Shown here: positions 29,731-38,732 of the stretch, one piece after another
Position numbering within the stretch: the stretch's first letter is position 1
Layout: each line of letters starts with the position of its first letter
NCBI GenBank assembly: GCA_963841845.1
Contig: CAWJEG010000009.1
Location: forward strand, 229,474-293,473
Origin: CAVVGZ01 sp963841845
GTDB taxonomy: Bacteria; Chloroflexota; Anaerolineae; Anaerolineales; Anaerolineaceae
Reading direction: 5' to 3'
Length of the DNA: 64,000 bases
Made by a program: the position numbers and the translations under genes
Notes under the pieces: generated by a model
Database searches by the model: none
What the model was told of the DNA's origin: nothing
What the model saw: only the letters and a program-made list of their open reading frames with translations

Positions 29731-30981
29731 ATGTTGGTTTTTTTACAAAAGCTGGTGAAGAATTTGCCAACATTTTTACTTGCATTTGCCCTTTCCTTAG
29801 CGGTATGGGTGTCGGCAGTTTCAGCCAGCGACCCGACCCAGAAACTGGTTTATCCCAATCGCGTTCCCCTGGACGTTGTTGGTCTGGATCCAGGGATGGT
29901 CCTGGTATCCGAGGTGCCTGAGCAGGTAATCATTACTCTGAGTGCTCCCCAATCAATCTGGAACCAGTTGGTCAATGAAGTAGATCCGATTAGTGCTTTA
30001 ATTGATTTGTCTGGATTGGAAGCAGGGACCTATCAAATTCCAGTTCAGGTGAGGGTGACCATCCATCCTATTCGTATTGTATCGTATACCCCGGAAGAAG
30101 TCACAATCCGTCTGGAAAAGCTGGAATCTAAATCATTACCTATTACATTAAACCGGATTGGAGAGCCTGGTGTAGGTTTCCAGGCAGAGGAGCCGGTTAT
30201 GGAAATTTACTCTGCGACGATCAGCGGTTCATCTTCATTGGTTCAAAAAGTAAAAGAACTCCGGGCACCACTGGACATCAGCAAGGCTAATGAAAATATT
30301 GAACGAAGGATCCCAATACAAGCATTTGATGAAGATGGATTCGAGGTCGATGGTATATCCATAAGCCCGGAAGATGTTGCTGTAACCCAGAATATTTCAC
30401 AGCTTGGAGGATATCGAAATGTTGTCATCAAGGTAGTTGTCACAGGACAGGTTGCCAATGGCTACCGGGTGACCAATATTTCTGTTTACCCACCGACCGT
30501 AACGGTTTTTTCAACGGATCCCAAACTGGTTGATCAACTGCCTGGATATATCGAAACGACTGCCCTTGATCTTGATAATGCCACGGATGATCTGGATACG
30601 AAGGTATTACTAAACTTACCCCCAGGTATCTCGGTTGTGGGAGAAGATACCGTGGAGGTGCAGGTTGGGATTGCCGCAATTGAAGGAAGTATAACAATTG
30701 AGTCTACCAAGGTTGAGGTAACTGGATTAAAGGAAGGCTTAGCAGCTGAAGTAGCCCCTGAAACCGTGGATGTGATATTATCAGGACCTCTGCCATTACT
30801 TGAGGACCTCACATCTGAAGACATCCGAGTATTTGTAGAATTAGCTGAAGAGGACATTGGCACTTATCAGCGGTTACCAGTAGTGGAACTGGCAATAGAG
30901 GAAATTGTTGTTGAATCGATATTGCCTGTGTCCGTTGAAGTAACCGTATCTAAAGCACCAATCCAAACTCCGGGACCTTAG
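29731..30981 (+). CDS. cdaR: CdaA regulatory protein CdaR (YbbR domains)
   Basis: 416 residues. One N-terminal membrane helix (FLLAFALSLAVWVSAVSA) is followed by about four extracytoplasmic YbbR repeats, each with a core like VIVTGQVANGYRVTNI or PPTVTVFSTD. CdaR proteins bind CdaA and tune c-di-AMP synthesis. Its position immediately after cdaA supports the call. Confidence 0.92.
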   Translation: MLVFLQKLVKNLPTFLLAFALSLAVWVSAVSASDPTQKLVYPNRVPLDVVGLDPGMVLVSEVPEQVIITLSAPQSIWNQLVNEVDPISALIDLSGLEAGTYQIPVQVRVTIHPIRIVSYTPEEVTIRLEKLESKSLPITLNRIGEPGVGFQAEEPVMEIYSATISGSSSLVQKVKELRAPLDISKANENIERRIPIQAFDEDGFEVDGISISPEDVAVTQNISQLGGYRNVVIKVVVTGQVANGYRVTNISVYPPTVTVFSTDPKLVDQLPGYIETTALDLDNATDDLDTKVLLNLPPGISVVGEDTVEVQVGIAAIEGSITIESTKVEVTGLKEGLAAEVAPETVDVILSGPLPLLEDLTSEDIRVFVELAEEDIGTYQRLPVVELAIEEIVVESILPVSVEVTVSKAPIQTPGP

Positions 30982-30994
30982 GATCCAATTTGAT

Positions 30995-32369
30995 ATGATA
31001 AAAGCCATGGTAGCAATTGTTGGCCGCCCAAATGTGGGTAAGAGTACATTATTTAACCGTATGGTTGGTGAACAATTAGCAATTGTAGACTCAATCCCAG
31101 GGACGACTCGTGACCGTTTATTTGCGGAAGCTGAATGGAATGGGATAGTATTCAATGTAATGGATACCGGGGGAATGGATCCTTCCATGGGGGGAAAGGA
31201 ACCGCTTTCTATTGGATCAGCAGATTACATAGACCAGATCCGGGCATCAGGCTGAAATGGCTGTTGGGGAAGCAGAACTGGTCCTTTTTGTTGTAGATGC
31301 GGCCAGCGGACTTACTCCGGTAGACAAGGAGGTTGCCCAGATTCTGCGTAGTAAACAGACAAAAAGAAATGGTGAACTATTCCCGCCCATATTATTGGTG
31401 GTAAATAAGGCAGACAACCAGGTTTTTCGGAGTAATGCCTATCAATTTTTCGAGTTAGGAATGGGAGAACCCCAAGTTGTATCGGCAATCCATGGAACCG
31501 GTACCGGAGATTTCCTTGATAAGGTGATTGAATTACTTCCGGTTACCTCACAAAACGCTGAAGACGAATCCATAAAAATAGCCATCGTTGGCAAGACGAA
31601 CGCTGGAAAATCCAGCCTGTTAAACAAGATTTTAGGTGAAGAAAGAACCCTGGTGAGCCCTATTCCAGGGACCACCAGGGATGCTGTTGACACATTTTAT
31701 GAGCATCAAGGGATCCCAATAACCTTAATTGATACAGCAGGCATCCGCCGGAGAGGAAAAATAACCCCAGGTGTAGAAAAATTTAGCGTCATTCGTTCTA
31801 TACGGGCGATAGACCGGTCAAATGTTGTCATACTTGTAATAGATGCAAATGCCGGGATTACTTCTCAAGATACACACATTGCGGGATACATCCTGGATGC
31901 AATGAAAAGCACCCTTGTCGTGGTCAATAAATGGGATACCATTGAGAAAGACGAGGATACATTTGTTGAATTTACACAACATGTACGGAAAGAATTGAAT
32001 TTTATGAGTTACGTCCCTTTGGTTTTCATTTCTGCAAAGACAGGAAAAAGGGTTGACCATGTTATCCCCACTGCCTTGCAGGTCCACGAAGCCCGTCTTA
32101 AACGTATTGAAACGAGTAAACTAAATCAGATACTGCTTTCTGCTCAGGATCTCCACCCTGCACCGTCTAAAAGCGGCAGGTCATTGAGGATTTATTACGG
32201 AACCCAGGTAAAAAGTGATCCGCCGACCTTCCTGCTGTTTGTGAATGATCCAGATCTTGCGCACTTTACCTATCGAAGATTCCTGGAAAATAAGATTCGA
32301 GATAAATACCCCTACCTTGGAACACCTATTCAACTTGTTTTCAAACCCCGCCGTAAAACCGAATCGTAA
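30995..32369 (+). CDS. der: Ribosome biogenesis GTPase Der (EngA), with a frameshift at 31247
   Basis: Der has two GTPase domains in one chain. The first starts VAIVGRPNVGKSTLFNRM with DTGGMDPS as G3. The second has IAIVGKTNAGKSSLLNK and DTAGIRRRGKI, followed by a C-terminal KH-like domain. The frame is broken at 31247: dropping one T gives QIRAQAEMAVGEAELVLFVVD, the expected family sequence, across both pieces. The corrected length is about 457 residues. The protein acts in 50S ribosome assembly. Confidence 0.93.
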
Positions 32370-32461
32370 GAATCCTCATTCCAGTCTAATCCTGACGTAA
32401 TTCAGATTGATTCAAAACAAGTTATAATGAAATCTATAATCATTCTGACGAGGAAAAGTAG

Positions 32462-33064
32462 TTGAATTTGATTAGTGAGGGTCCAGAGAATAACGCTGAA
32501 CAAACCCAGCCAATGAATACCGGGTTGAGTTTGTCTAAATACCTTTTTGAAGTCTTACAAACGGTAGTACTGGCATTAATCCTATATTTCCTGATCGACA
32601 GCGTTGTTGCAAGGGTGCGGGTGGAAAATATTAGCATGCTGCCAACTCTTGAATCAGGGGATTTTCTACTGGTCAATAAACTGGCATACCGCAATGGGGA
32701 TTTCAAACAAGGGGATATCATCGTTTTCCATTATCCTCAAAATCCACAGGATGATTATATTAAAAGAATAATTGGGTTACCTGGTGATACCGTCACAATC
32801 ACCCAGGAAGAGGTATTTGTGAATGGGAACAAAATGGACGAAGCATATACCGCCGAACCTCCTGGTTATGACGGAGAGTGGATTGTCCCACCAGATTCCG
32901 TTTTTGTTCTTGGGGATAACCGCAATCAATCTTCGGATTCACACAGCTGGGGATTTGTTCCCGTCGATGATGTTGTTGGTAAAGCAATTGTGATTTATTG
33001 GCCCCTGGACGAGTTAAAAATATTAAGCAAGCCTGCTATCGTTAATGCTGAAAATAATGAATAA
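32462..33064 (+). CDS. lepB: Signal peptidase I
   Basis: 200 residues with one N-terminal membrane helix (VVLALILYFLIDSVVA). The catalytic Ser is in ENISMLPTL (about S58) and the catalytic Lys in YIKRIIGLPGD (about K101). Box E is GDNRNQSSDSHSWG. It cuts signal peptides of exported proteins on the outer face of the membrane. The start is TTG with GAGGAAAAG upstream. The next gene starts 6 nt after the stop. Confidence 0.95.
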   Translation: MNLISEGPENNAEQTQPMNTGLSLSKYLFEVLQTVVLALILYFLIDSVVARVRVENISMLPTLESGDFLLVNKLAYRNGDFKQGDIIVFHYPQNPQDDYIKRIIGLPGDTVTITQEEVFVNGNKMDEAYTAEPPGYDGEWIVPPDSVFVLGDNRNQSSDSHSWGFVPVDDVVGKAIVIYWPLDELKILSKPAIVNAENNE

Positions 33065-33070
33065 AACCAA

Positions 33071-33370
33071 ATGAAATTAAACCCGGAATCTGAAATAATT
33101 GAAAAAGCCTATTGCCAGCAATGCGGTATGGGTGTTTTGCACGTTGAGATGAAGACTTTACTCCGAATTATTAAAAATGATGTCGTATTCATTCCTGAGT
33201 TTCCTCTATGGAAATGTGATATTTGTAAATGGGTAGAATATGATGATGAATCTCTTGAACAGTTGATACGGGTGGTTGGTCCAGGCTTTTTACTCAATTC
33301 CGGGTCGAATTCGATCAATTTTTCAAATAACAGGCTTAGTAAGCATTCCTGGATATTCTGGCAATTATGA
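33071..33370 (+). CDS. Small zinc-ribbon protein, YgiT-like
   Basis: 99 residues. Two Cys pairs are seen: CQQCG near the N-terminus and CDICK in the middle. Between them is the phrase IPEFPLWKC, which recurs almost exactly in the protein encoded at 39717-40016 beyond the microcompartment genes. Such ribbons are found in small regulators and YgiT-type proteins, but this is not a known antitoxin pair here. It is only 6 nt after lepB and ends 66 nt before the microcompartment promoter, so it probably belongs to the lepB transcript. Confidence 0.7.
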   Translation: MKLNPESEIIEKAYCQQCGMGVLHVEMKTLLRIIKNDVVFIPEFPLWKCDICKWVEYDDESLEQLIRVVGPGFLLNSGSNSINFSNNRLSKHSWIFWQL

Positions 33371-33436
33371 TCCAACCGATTTCCAGTAAATGAAATAATT
33401 TAAACCACCCCTTCTTGTGATCGCCGATAAAATTGC

Positions 33437-33465
33437 TTGACCATTTTTTTCAGCCATAATATAAT
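33437..33465 (+). promoter_or_regulatory. Strong sigma-70 promoter of the microcompartment operon
   Basis: A -35 box TTGACC (33437-33442) and a perfect -10 TATAAT (33460-33465) lie 17 bp apart. The predicted start is about 33,472, some 40 nt before the rpiB-like ATG. The next T-rich terminator is at 40031, giving a transcript of about 6.5 kb. Confidence 0.8.
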
Positions 33466-33510
33466 GATAAAATCCACCTCTAGAAAATTCTTTGCAAAGA
33501 AGAATAATTT

Positions 33511-34086
33511 ATGACACCTCCTTCCGATTCTGAGATTCAAAGCATAGTCCAGCGCGTTATGAAGCGCATTCAGGGTGGTTCCTCACCAAGTCTCTCCACT
33601 CCAGCGGCCAGCAGTTCTGCAGCAGGGACATCACAAAAAACCATTGCTGTTGGTGCGGATCATGGCGGCTTCGAAATGAAAGAGGATATCAAGAAATTCC
33701 TGGAAAAAGAAGGCTACCAGGTAACTGATTGTGGAGCCTACAGTAAAGACCCAGTGGATTACCCGGACCTGGCATTCGCAGTGGCAAAAATGGTCAGTGA
33801 AGGAAGCGCCTGGCGTGGAATTGTGGTAGATGGTGCTGGCATCGGCAGCTGTATGGCTGCCAATAAAGTGCGCGGCGTACGGGCAGCATTGTGTTATGAC
33901 TATGCAACTGCCGTAAACAGCCGCGAACACAACGACGCCAATGTACTCACATTGGGTGCAGGATTAATTGGACCAAATCTTGCCAGGCAAATTGTCACAA
34001 CCTGGCTGAAGACGGAATTCGGCGGTGGCCGACACACACCCCGGATTGATAAAATTTTGGCAATTGAAAAGCAAAACTTCAAATAG
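33511..34086 (+). CDS. RpiB/LacAB-family sugar-phosphate isomerase with an encapsulation peptide
   Basis: 191 residues. The first ~20 (SDSEIQSIVQRVMKRIQ) are a predicted amphipathic helix, followed by a Ser/Ala/Pro/Gly linker to about residue 45. This layout is typical of an encapsulation peptide. The catalytic domain carries GADHGGFEMK and HNDANV and ends GGGRHTPRIDKI, the expected His and Arg residues for ribose-5-phosphate binding. The catalytic Cys of E. coli RpiB (in CGTG) is replaced: the segment reads VVDGAGIGSCMAANK. The likely role is interconversion of ribose-5-phosphate and ribulose-5-phosphate, or of a related aldose, inside the shell. Operon neighbours and the SPU class support this. 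It is the first gene of the operon. Confidence 0.9.
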   Translation: MTPPSDSEIQSIVQRVMKRIQGGSSPSLSTPAASSSAAGTSQKTIAVGADHGGFEMKEDIKKFLEKEGYQVTDCGAYSKDPVDYPDLAFAVAKMVSEGSAWRGIVVDGAGIGSCMAANKVRGVRAALCYDYATAVNSREHNDANVLTLGAGLIGPNLARQIVTTWLKTEFGGGRHTPRIDKILAIEKQNFK

Positions 34087-34096
34087 GTGGATAACC

Positions 34097-35018
34097 ATGA
34101 CAATGGATCCTGGTACAGTTGAAAAAATAATTGAAATAATTGCCCGTGAGGTATTAATTGCTGTTGAAGAGAACCGTTACCGGAAGGAAAATCCCGAGCG
34201 GCTCTCAATGCTCTTATGAATGTGCAGATGGCATCTGTATAAAAACCTGCTTTGATAAAGCAGGAGAGGTCATCAGTGCTGGGGCTGACCGGTTAACTTC
34301 TACATTGGGCGGAATTCCGGCAGATTTAAATGTTGCCAAAACAATTGACCATACCCTATTAAAACCTGAGGCAACAGCCGACCAGGTTGCCCAACTTTGT
34401 TATGAAGCAAAAAAACATCACTTTGCTTCAGTCTGTGTCAATCCTACGCACGTTAAGCTGTGCGCTGAATTACTTAAGGGGACAGACGTAAAAGTCTGCA
34501 CTGTAATTGGCTTCCCGCTGGGTGCCTCTGCCACCGAGGTGAAGGTATATGAAGCCCAGGTTGCACTTCGCAATGGGGCCACAGAAATTGACATGGTTAT
34601 CAATATTGGGGCCCTCAAAGCAAAAGACCTTGACCTGGTAGCCAAAGATATCCGTGCTGTGGTTGCCACTGTTCATGCCGCTGGAGCCCTGGTGAAAACA
34701 ATTATTGAGACTTCCCTGCTTACCAATGAAGAAAAGGTAATGGTATGCCTGATTGCCAAGGAAGCTGGGGCAGATTTTGTAAAAACATCCACCGGTTTCT
34801 CAGGGGGCGGTGCCACTGTAGAAGATGTGGCATTGATGAAACGCACAGTCGGACCAACCGTTGGGGTAAAGGCCTCCGGTGGCGTTCGCACGAGGGAGGA
34901 TGCATTAAATATGATCAAGGCTGGTGCAACCAGGATTGGAGCCAGTGCCGGGGTTAAGATTATCCAGACAGATTCCAAACAGGAACCATCTTCTGGTGGT
35001 GCACCAAAATCTTACTAA
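34097..35018 (+). CDS. deoC: Deoxyribose-phosphate aldolase with an encapsulation-like N-terminus, frameshift at 34188
   Basis: Cleaves 2-deoxy-D-ribose 5-phosphate to acetaldehyde and glyceraldehyde 3-phosphate. ATG at 34097 follows AGGTGG. The first ~25 residues (MDPGTVEKIIEIIAREVLIA) look like a microcompartment encapsulation helix. The frame is lost at the four-A run 34188-34191; dropping one A gives RYRKEIPSGSQCSYECADG. Next comes a Cys motif CSYECADGICIKTC (CxxxCx4CxxxC) ahead of the aldolase barrel. The Schiff-base Lys is in VKTSTGFSGGG, with EIDMVINIG and VKASGG as further catalytic parts. The corrected length is about 306 residues. It is the signature enzyme of the SPU class. Confidence 0.9.
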
Positions 35019-35037
35019 TAATCTATCGGAGTAAATT

Positions 35038-35328
35038 ATGTTAATTGCCCGGGTGATTGGGACGACCGTAGCTACAATAAAAGATATCAAACTGGAGGGG
35101 AGGAAGCTGCTTGTACTCAGGCAGACTGATGAGTTTGGTAAACCTTCCGGGAAGCCATATGTTGCAATTGATACTGTGAACGCCGGAGTGGGTGAACTTG
35201 TTCTCACTGCATCCGGGTCAAGTGCCCGTCAGACAGCGATTACCAAGGATACACCAGTTGATGCTGTGATTATGGCAGTTATTGATTCCCTCGAAGTCGA
35301 TGGCAATCTCGTTTTCCAGAAAGAATAA
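35038..35328 (+). CDS. BMC-P shell vertex protein (EutN/CcmL family), copy 1
   Basis: 96 residues, the family length. Starts MLIARVIGTTVATIKD and has AIDTVNAGVGELVLTASGSSAR, the pentamer-forming core of EutN/CcmL. Pentamers cap the twelve corners of the polyhedral shell. It lies between deoC and the aldehyde dehydrogenase gene, 19 nt after deoC. Two further copies are near 39.1-39.7 kb. Confidence 0.92.
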   Translation: MLIARVIGTTVATIKDIKLEGRKLLVLRQTDEFGKPSGKPYVAIDTVNAGVGELVLTASGSSARQTAITKDTPVDAVIMAVIDSLEVDGNLVFQKE

Positions 35329-35343
35329 TGCTGATAGGGATTT

Positions 35344-36804
35344 ATGGCACTAGCATTTGATCTCGATTTAACATCCATACAAGAAGCCCGCAACCTGGTT
35401 GAGGCTGCCAACCAGGCTCAGCTGGTCTGGGGAAAGGCTACCCAGGATCGGGTGGATCAGGTTTGCTCAGCCATGGCTGAAGCAGCTTTCGGCGCATCCG
35501 AGAGACTGGGCCGGATGGCTCATGAAGAGACGGGTTATGGTGTTCCGGAACATAAACGAATTAAGAACGAGTTTGCCTCACGCTTCCTGTGGAACAGTAT
35601 TAAGGATATAAAAACTGTTGGTGTTGTTGGCCATGATCCAATTAAAAAAATTTATGAAATTGCCTGGCCTGCCGGAATTGTTGCAGCACTTACTCCCAGT
35701 ACCAACCCAACCTCAACAGTGATGGCAAAGATATTAATGGCGGTGAAGGCACGCAATGGAATTGTGGTGGCACCGCATCCTTCCTCGGTGCGCTGCTGCG
35801 TGGAGACTGCCCGATTAATGGCTTATACAGCCGAACAAAATGGTGCCCCTAAGGGTTTGATCAGCTGTATGGAGAATATATCGCTGGCAGGAACCCAGGA
35901 ATTGATGAATCAAAAACGGATCCGGCTGATTTTGGCCACAGGCGGCAGTCCGATGGTAAAGGCTGCCCATTCAGTAGGAAAACCTGCTTACGGCGTTGGA
36001 CCTGGTAATGTCCCGGTTTATGTTGACAGGAGTGCTGAGCTTGAGAAAGCTGCCCGGTATATTGTTAGCAGCAAGGCTTTTGATTTTTCTACGATTTGCG
36101 CAACTGAACAGGCAGTTATTGCCGATCGCCCGATTGCTGAACGGCTGGCGGAATTAATGAAGGCCGAGGGGGCATATTTTGTCGATAGTCTGCAGGCGGA
36201 TCTGCTGGCTAAATTATTGTTCAGAGAGGATGGATCCATCAACCCGGCAACAGTGGGAAAATCCCCCCAATTCCTGGCGGCGATGGCAGGATTTGAGGTC
36301 CCTCAATCAGCACGGATTCTGGTTGCAAAACTCAAAAGAGTTGGGAAGGAAGAACCCTTATCGCGCGAAAAATTAACCACTGTTTTGGGCTGGTATGAAG
36401 CAGATGGTTGGGAAGCCGGATGTGAACGCTCGATCGAACTGATCCAATTTGGTGGACGAGGCCACAGTCAGATAATCTGGGCGAATAACCAGGATGTCAT
36501 CATGCAGTTCGGATTGGAAAAACCTGTATTCAGAATCCTGGTCAACACACCAGGAACCCTTGGAGCAATCGGTTATACAAGCGGGGTGATGCCTTCCATG
36601 ACCCTGGGAGCCGGGGCTATTGGCGGCTCAATTACTGGTGATAATATTACGGTTTATCATCTTTTTAATATTAAGAGGCTGGCATATGAACTTATGCCGC
36701 CACCGGATATTTTCTTCCAGCCGGTTAATAGCTATCAAGGAATTTCACCGCAGGAAATTGAAAAAATTGTTTATGAAGTAGTTCAGCAGATTGTTGGAAA
36801 ATAA
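35344..36804 (+). CDS. CoA-acylating aldehyde dehydrogenase, PduP/EutE-like, microcompartment-associated
   Basis: 486 residues. The Rossmann and catalytic domains of the ALDH-like family are clear. The active-site Cys is in FDFSTICATEQAV and the Gly-rich part in GVGPGNVPVYV. It would convert acetaldehyde, NAD+ and CoA to acetyl-CoA. The C-terminal ~20 residues (SPQEIEKIVYEVVQQIVG) form a predicted amphipathic helix like an encapsulation peptide; the N-terminus starts with only a short lead, unlike PduP, whose tag is N-terminal. AGGGA precedes the ATG. It sits in the operon between BMC-P and BMC-H genes. Confidence 0.93.
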   Translation: MALAFDLDLTSIQEARNLVEAANQAQLVWGKATQDRVDQVCSAMAEAAFGASERLGRMAHEETGYGVPEHKRIKNEFASRFLWNSIKDIKTVGVVGHDPIKKIYEIAWPAGIVAALTPSTNPTSTVMAKILMAVKARNGIVVAPHPSSVRCCVETARLMAYTAEQNGAPKGLISCMENISLAGTQELMNQKRIRLILATGGSPMVKAAHSVGKPAYGVGPGNVPVYVDRSAELEKAARYIVSSKAFDFSTICATEQAVIADRPIAERLAELMKAEGAYFVDSLQADLLAKLLFREDGSINPATVGKSPQFLAAMAGFEVPQSARILVAKLKRVGKEEPLSREKLTTVLGWYEADGWEAGCERSIELIQFGGRGHSQIIWANNQDVIMQFGLEKPVFRILVNTPGTLGAIGYTSGVMPSMTLGAGAIGGSITGDNITVYHLFNIKRLAYELMPPPDIFFQPVNSYQGISPQEIEKIVYEVVQQIVGK

Positions 36805-36846
36805 TCTGATATTACAAAGAAAAATTTGAATATAGAGGAGTTTCGT

Positions 36847-37182
36847 ATGGCACAAGAAATCGCTTTAATTGCATTAGGTATGGTTGAAACTCGTGGTCTG
36901 GTTGGCGCCGTTGAAGCTGCCGATGCCATGGTGAAAGCAGCCAATGTAGTTCTCATCGGTTCAGAATATGTTGGCGGTGGCTATGTGACAGTGATGGTGC
37001 GCGGAGATGTTGGCGCGGTAAAGGCTGCCACAGACGCTGGTGCAGCAGCAGCGAAACGGGTCGGTGAATTGGTGTCTGTCCATGTCATTCCAAGACCCCA
37101 TGAGGATGTAGAAATGATTCTCCCACAGCGGTCAAAGGGAAGTTTTGCCGGGCGGGCAGCTGAAGGTAAAAAGGTCGCTTAA
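36847..37182 (+). CDS. BMC-H hexameric shell protein (PduA/CcmK family)
   Basis: 111 residues from ATG at 36847, which has GAGGAG upstream; an in-frame upstream start is less likely. The fold markers are ALGMVETRGLVGAVEAADAM, the pore loop VGGGY and HVIPRPHEDVE. The second Lys of the usual METKGL is Arg here. A Lys/Gly-rich C-terminal tail (SKGSFAGRAAEGKKVA) follows. It would form the shell facets. It is the only BMC-H in the operon. Confidence 0.95.
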   Translation: MAQEIALIALGMVETRGLVGAVEAADAMVKAANVVLIGSEYVGGGYVTVMVRGDVGAVKAATDAGAAAAKRVGELVSVHVIPRPHEDVEMILPQRSKGSFAGRAAEGKKVA

Positions 37183-37190
37183 GAAAAGGA

Positions 37191-38045
37191 TTGGAATCTC
37201 ACACTGATGATAGTATTGATTCCTTTCTCTCTGCTGCTGAAACTGTAATCCAGCCTTCCTTTTCTCAGGCACCCCCTTCCCTGATCCGGCGAGAGCAGAG
37301 GACTGCAGTGCATGTGGGGGTTGACCTGGGTACTGCTTATATCGTACTTGTGGTCCTGGATGAAGCATTTCAGCCGATTGCCGGGGAGTACCAATTTGCT
37401 CAGGTTGTCCGGGATGGATTGGTTGTAGATTTCATCGGTGCAATTGATATCCTGCGAGGGATGAAAAAAAGAGTGGAAGACAGGATTGGAATGGAGCTTA
37501 ATCATGCAGCCACAGGGTATCCACCCGGTGTTCCCATGGCAGAAGTACGAGCGACAGCGCATGTCCTGGATGCTGCCGGGTTATATTGTTCAGGCCAGAT
37601 AGCCGAACCTGTTGCTGCCAACAAGGTGATCGGACTAAAGGACGGCGCGATTGTTGATGTGGGCGGGGGCACAACCGGAATTGCGATCATTAAGGATGAG
37701 AAGGTAATCTACACTGCCGATGAAGCAACTGGGGGCACACATTTTTCTTTGGTGATTGCCGGGGCACAAGGAATATCTTTCGAAGCAGCAGAGGATTTGA
37801 AGAAAGACCCAGCACAACATCAAAGACTTTTTCCGGTAGTGCGTCCTGTTATGGAAAAGGTCTCGAATATTGTTGCCAGACACCTCGAAGGCAAAGGGGT
37901 TTATAAAATAAAACTGGTAGGAGGAACGGCATCATTTCCAGGAATGGCTGAAGTCATGCAGGAATACACCGGAATATTAACTTCGATTCCGTCCCGTCCA
38001 CTTTTTGTAACCCCTTTGGGAATAGCCATGCATGATGTCCAATAA
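37191..38045 (+). CDS. eutJ: EutJ-like actin/Hsp70-fold protein
   Basis: 284 residues. The ATPase markers are VHVGVDLGTAY near residue 40, DVGGGTTGIAI and LVGGTASFPG, all close to E. coli EutJ from memory. So are the segments FIGAIDILR, TYTADEATGG-like YTADEATGG and VARHLEGKG. EutJ is thought to be a chaperone of ethanolamine utilisation; the target here is unknown. The start is TTG, 9 nt after BMC-H with weak spacing, so the exact start is uncertain. It lies between two shell genes. Confidence 0.88.
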   Translation: MESHTDDSIDSFLSAAETVIQPSFSQAPPSLIRREQRTAVHVGVDLGTAYIVLVVLDEAFQPIAGEYQFAQVVRDGLVVDFIGAIDILRGMKKRVEDRIGMELNHAATGYPPGVPMAEVRATAHVLDAAGLYCSGQIAEPVAANKVIGLKDGAIVDVGGGTTGIAIIKDEKVIYTADEATGGTHFSLVIAGAQGISFEAAEDLKKDPAQHQRLFPVVRPVMEKVSNIVARHLEGKGVYKIKLVGGTASFPGMAEVMQEYTGILTSIPSRPLFVTPLGIAMHDVQ

Positions 38046-38063
38046 TTTAGGAAAGGATTGGTA

Positions 38064-38690
38064 ATGGCTGAAAAATTTTCTTTACGATGTTATTGTTTTT
38101 TGGATCGCATGCAGGCACAATATGCTGCTTTCATCGGTACGGTAACCCAGGGAGACCTGCCAACAGAAGGAATGGCATCCCTTTACGTGGAAATGGCACC
38201 CGGGAATGAGGTCTTTCGGGTGGTGGATATTGCTGTCAAGGCTACAGAGGCAAAACCAGGAGCCCAAATTGTTGAACGTGAATTCGGGATGTTTGAGGTT
38301 CATTCGCTTAATCAGGCAGCAGTAATCGAGGCTGGCGAGGTCGTGCTGGCCAGGCTTGGTTTGTCGGTGAGGGACCGTATAAAACCGCAAATTGCCTCCA
38401 CACAGGTTATTACCAGAATTGATCCGTACCAGGCACAGCTGCTTAACCGGTTTCGGCGGGGCAGCATGCTGGTTCCTGGGGAAACCCTGCTTGTCCTTGA
38501 ATGTGCTCCAGCCGCTTATATTAATTATGCATGTAATGAAGCCGAGAAAAAGGCCAATATAAAAATAGTTCATGTCACATCCGTCGGGCGCTATGGCAGG
38601 ATGTGGCTTTCAGGCAGCGAGGCAGAGATCATAACAGCCCGAAATGCTGCTGTCCAGGCATTGGAAGCCCTCGAAGGAATCCAAGAATAG
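38064..38690 (+). CDS. BMC-T shell protein, double-stacking (BMC-TD) type
   Basis: About 208 residues with two permuted BMC domains. The first shows MASLYVEMAPGNEVFRVVD and IVEREFGMFEVHS. The second shows LVLECAPAAYINYACNEAEK and TSVGRYGRMWLSGSEAEI. From memory this is close to the Haliangium ochraceum BMC-T2/T3 group, in which two trimers stack face to face with gated central pores. It may admit larger substrates such as sugar phosphates and CoA. The start ATG at 38064 has AAAGGA 7 nt upstream. It is the only trimer in the operon. Confidence 0.9.
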   Translation: MAEKFSLRCYCFLDRMQAQYAAFIGTVTQGDLPTEGMASLYVEMAPGNEVFRVVDIAVKATEAKPGAQIVEREFGMFEVHSLNQAAVIEAGEVVLARLGLSVRDRIKPQIASTQVITRIDPYQAQLLNRFRRGSMLVPGETLLVLECAPAAYINYACNEAEKKANIKIVHVTSVGRYGRMWLSGSEAEIITARNAAVQALEALEGIQE

Positions 38691-38732
38691 ACGGTCGGTT
38701 AGACCCGGGATAAATAGAAAGCGGAGTTACGT

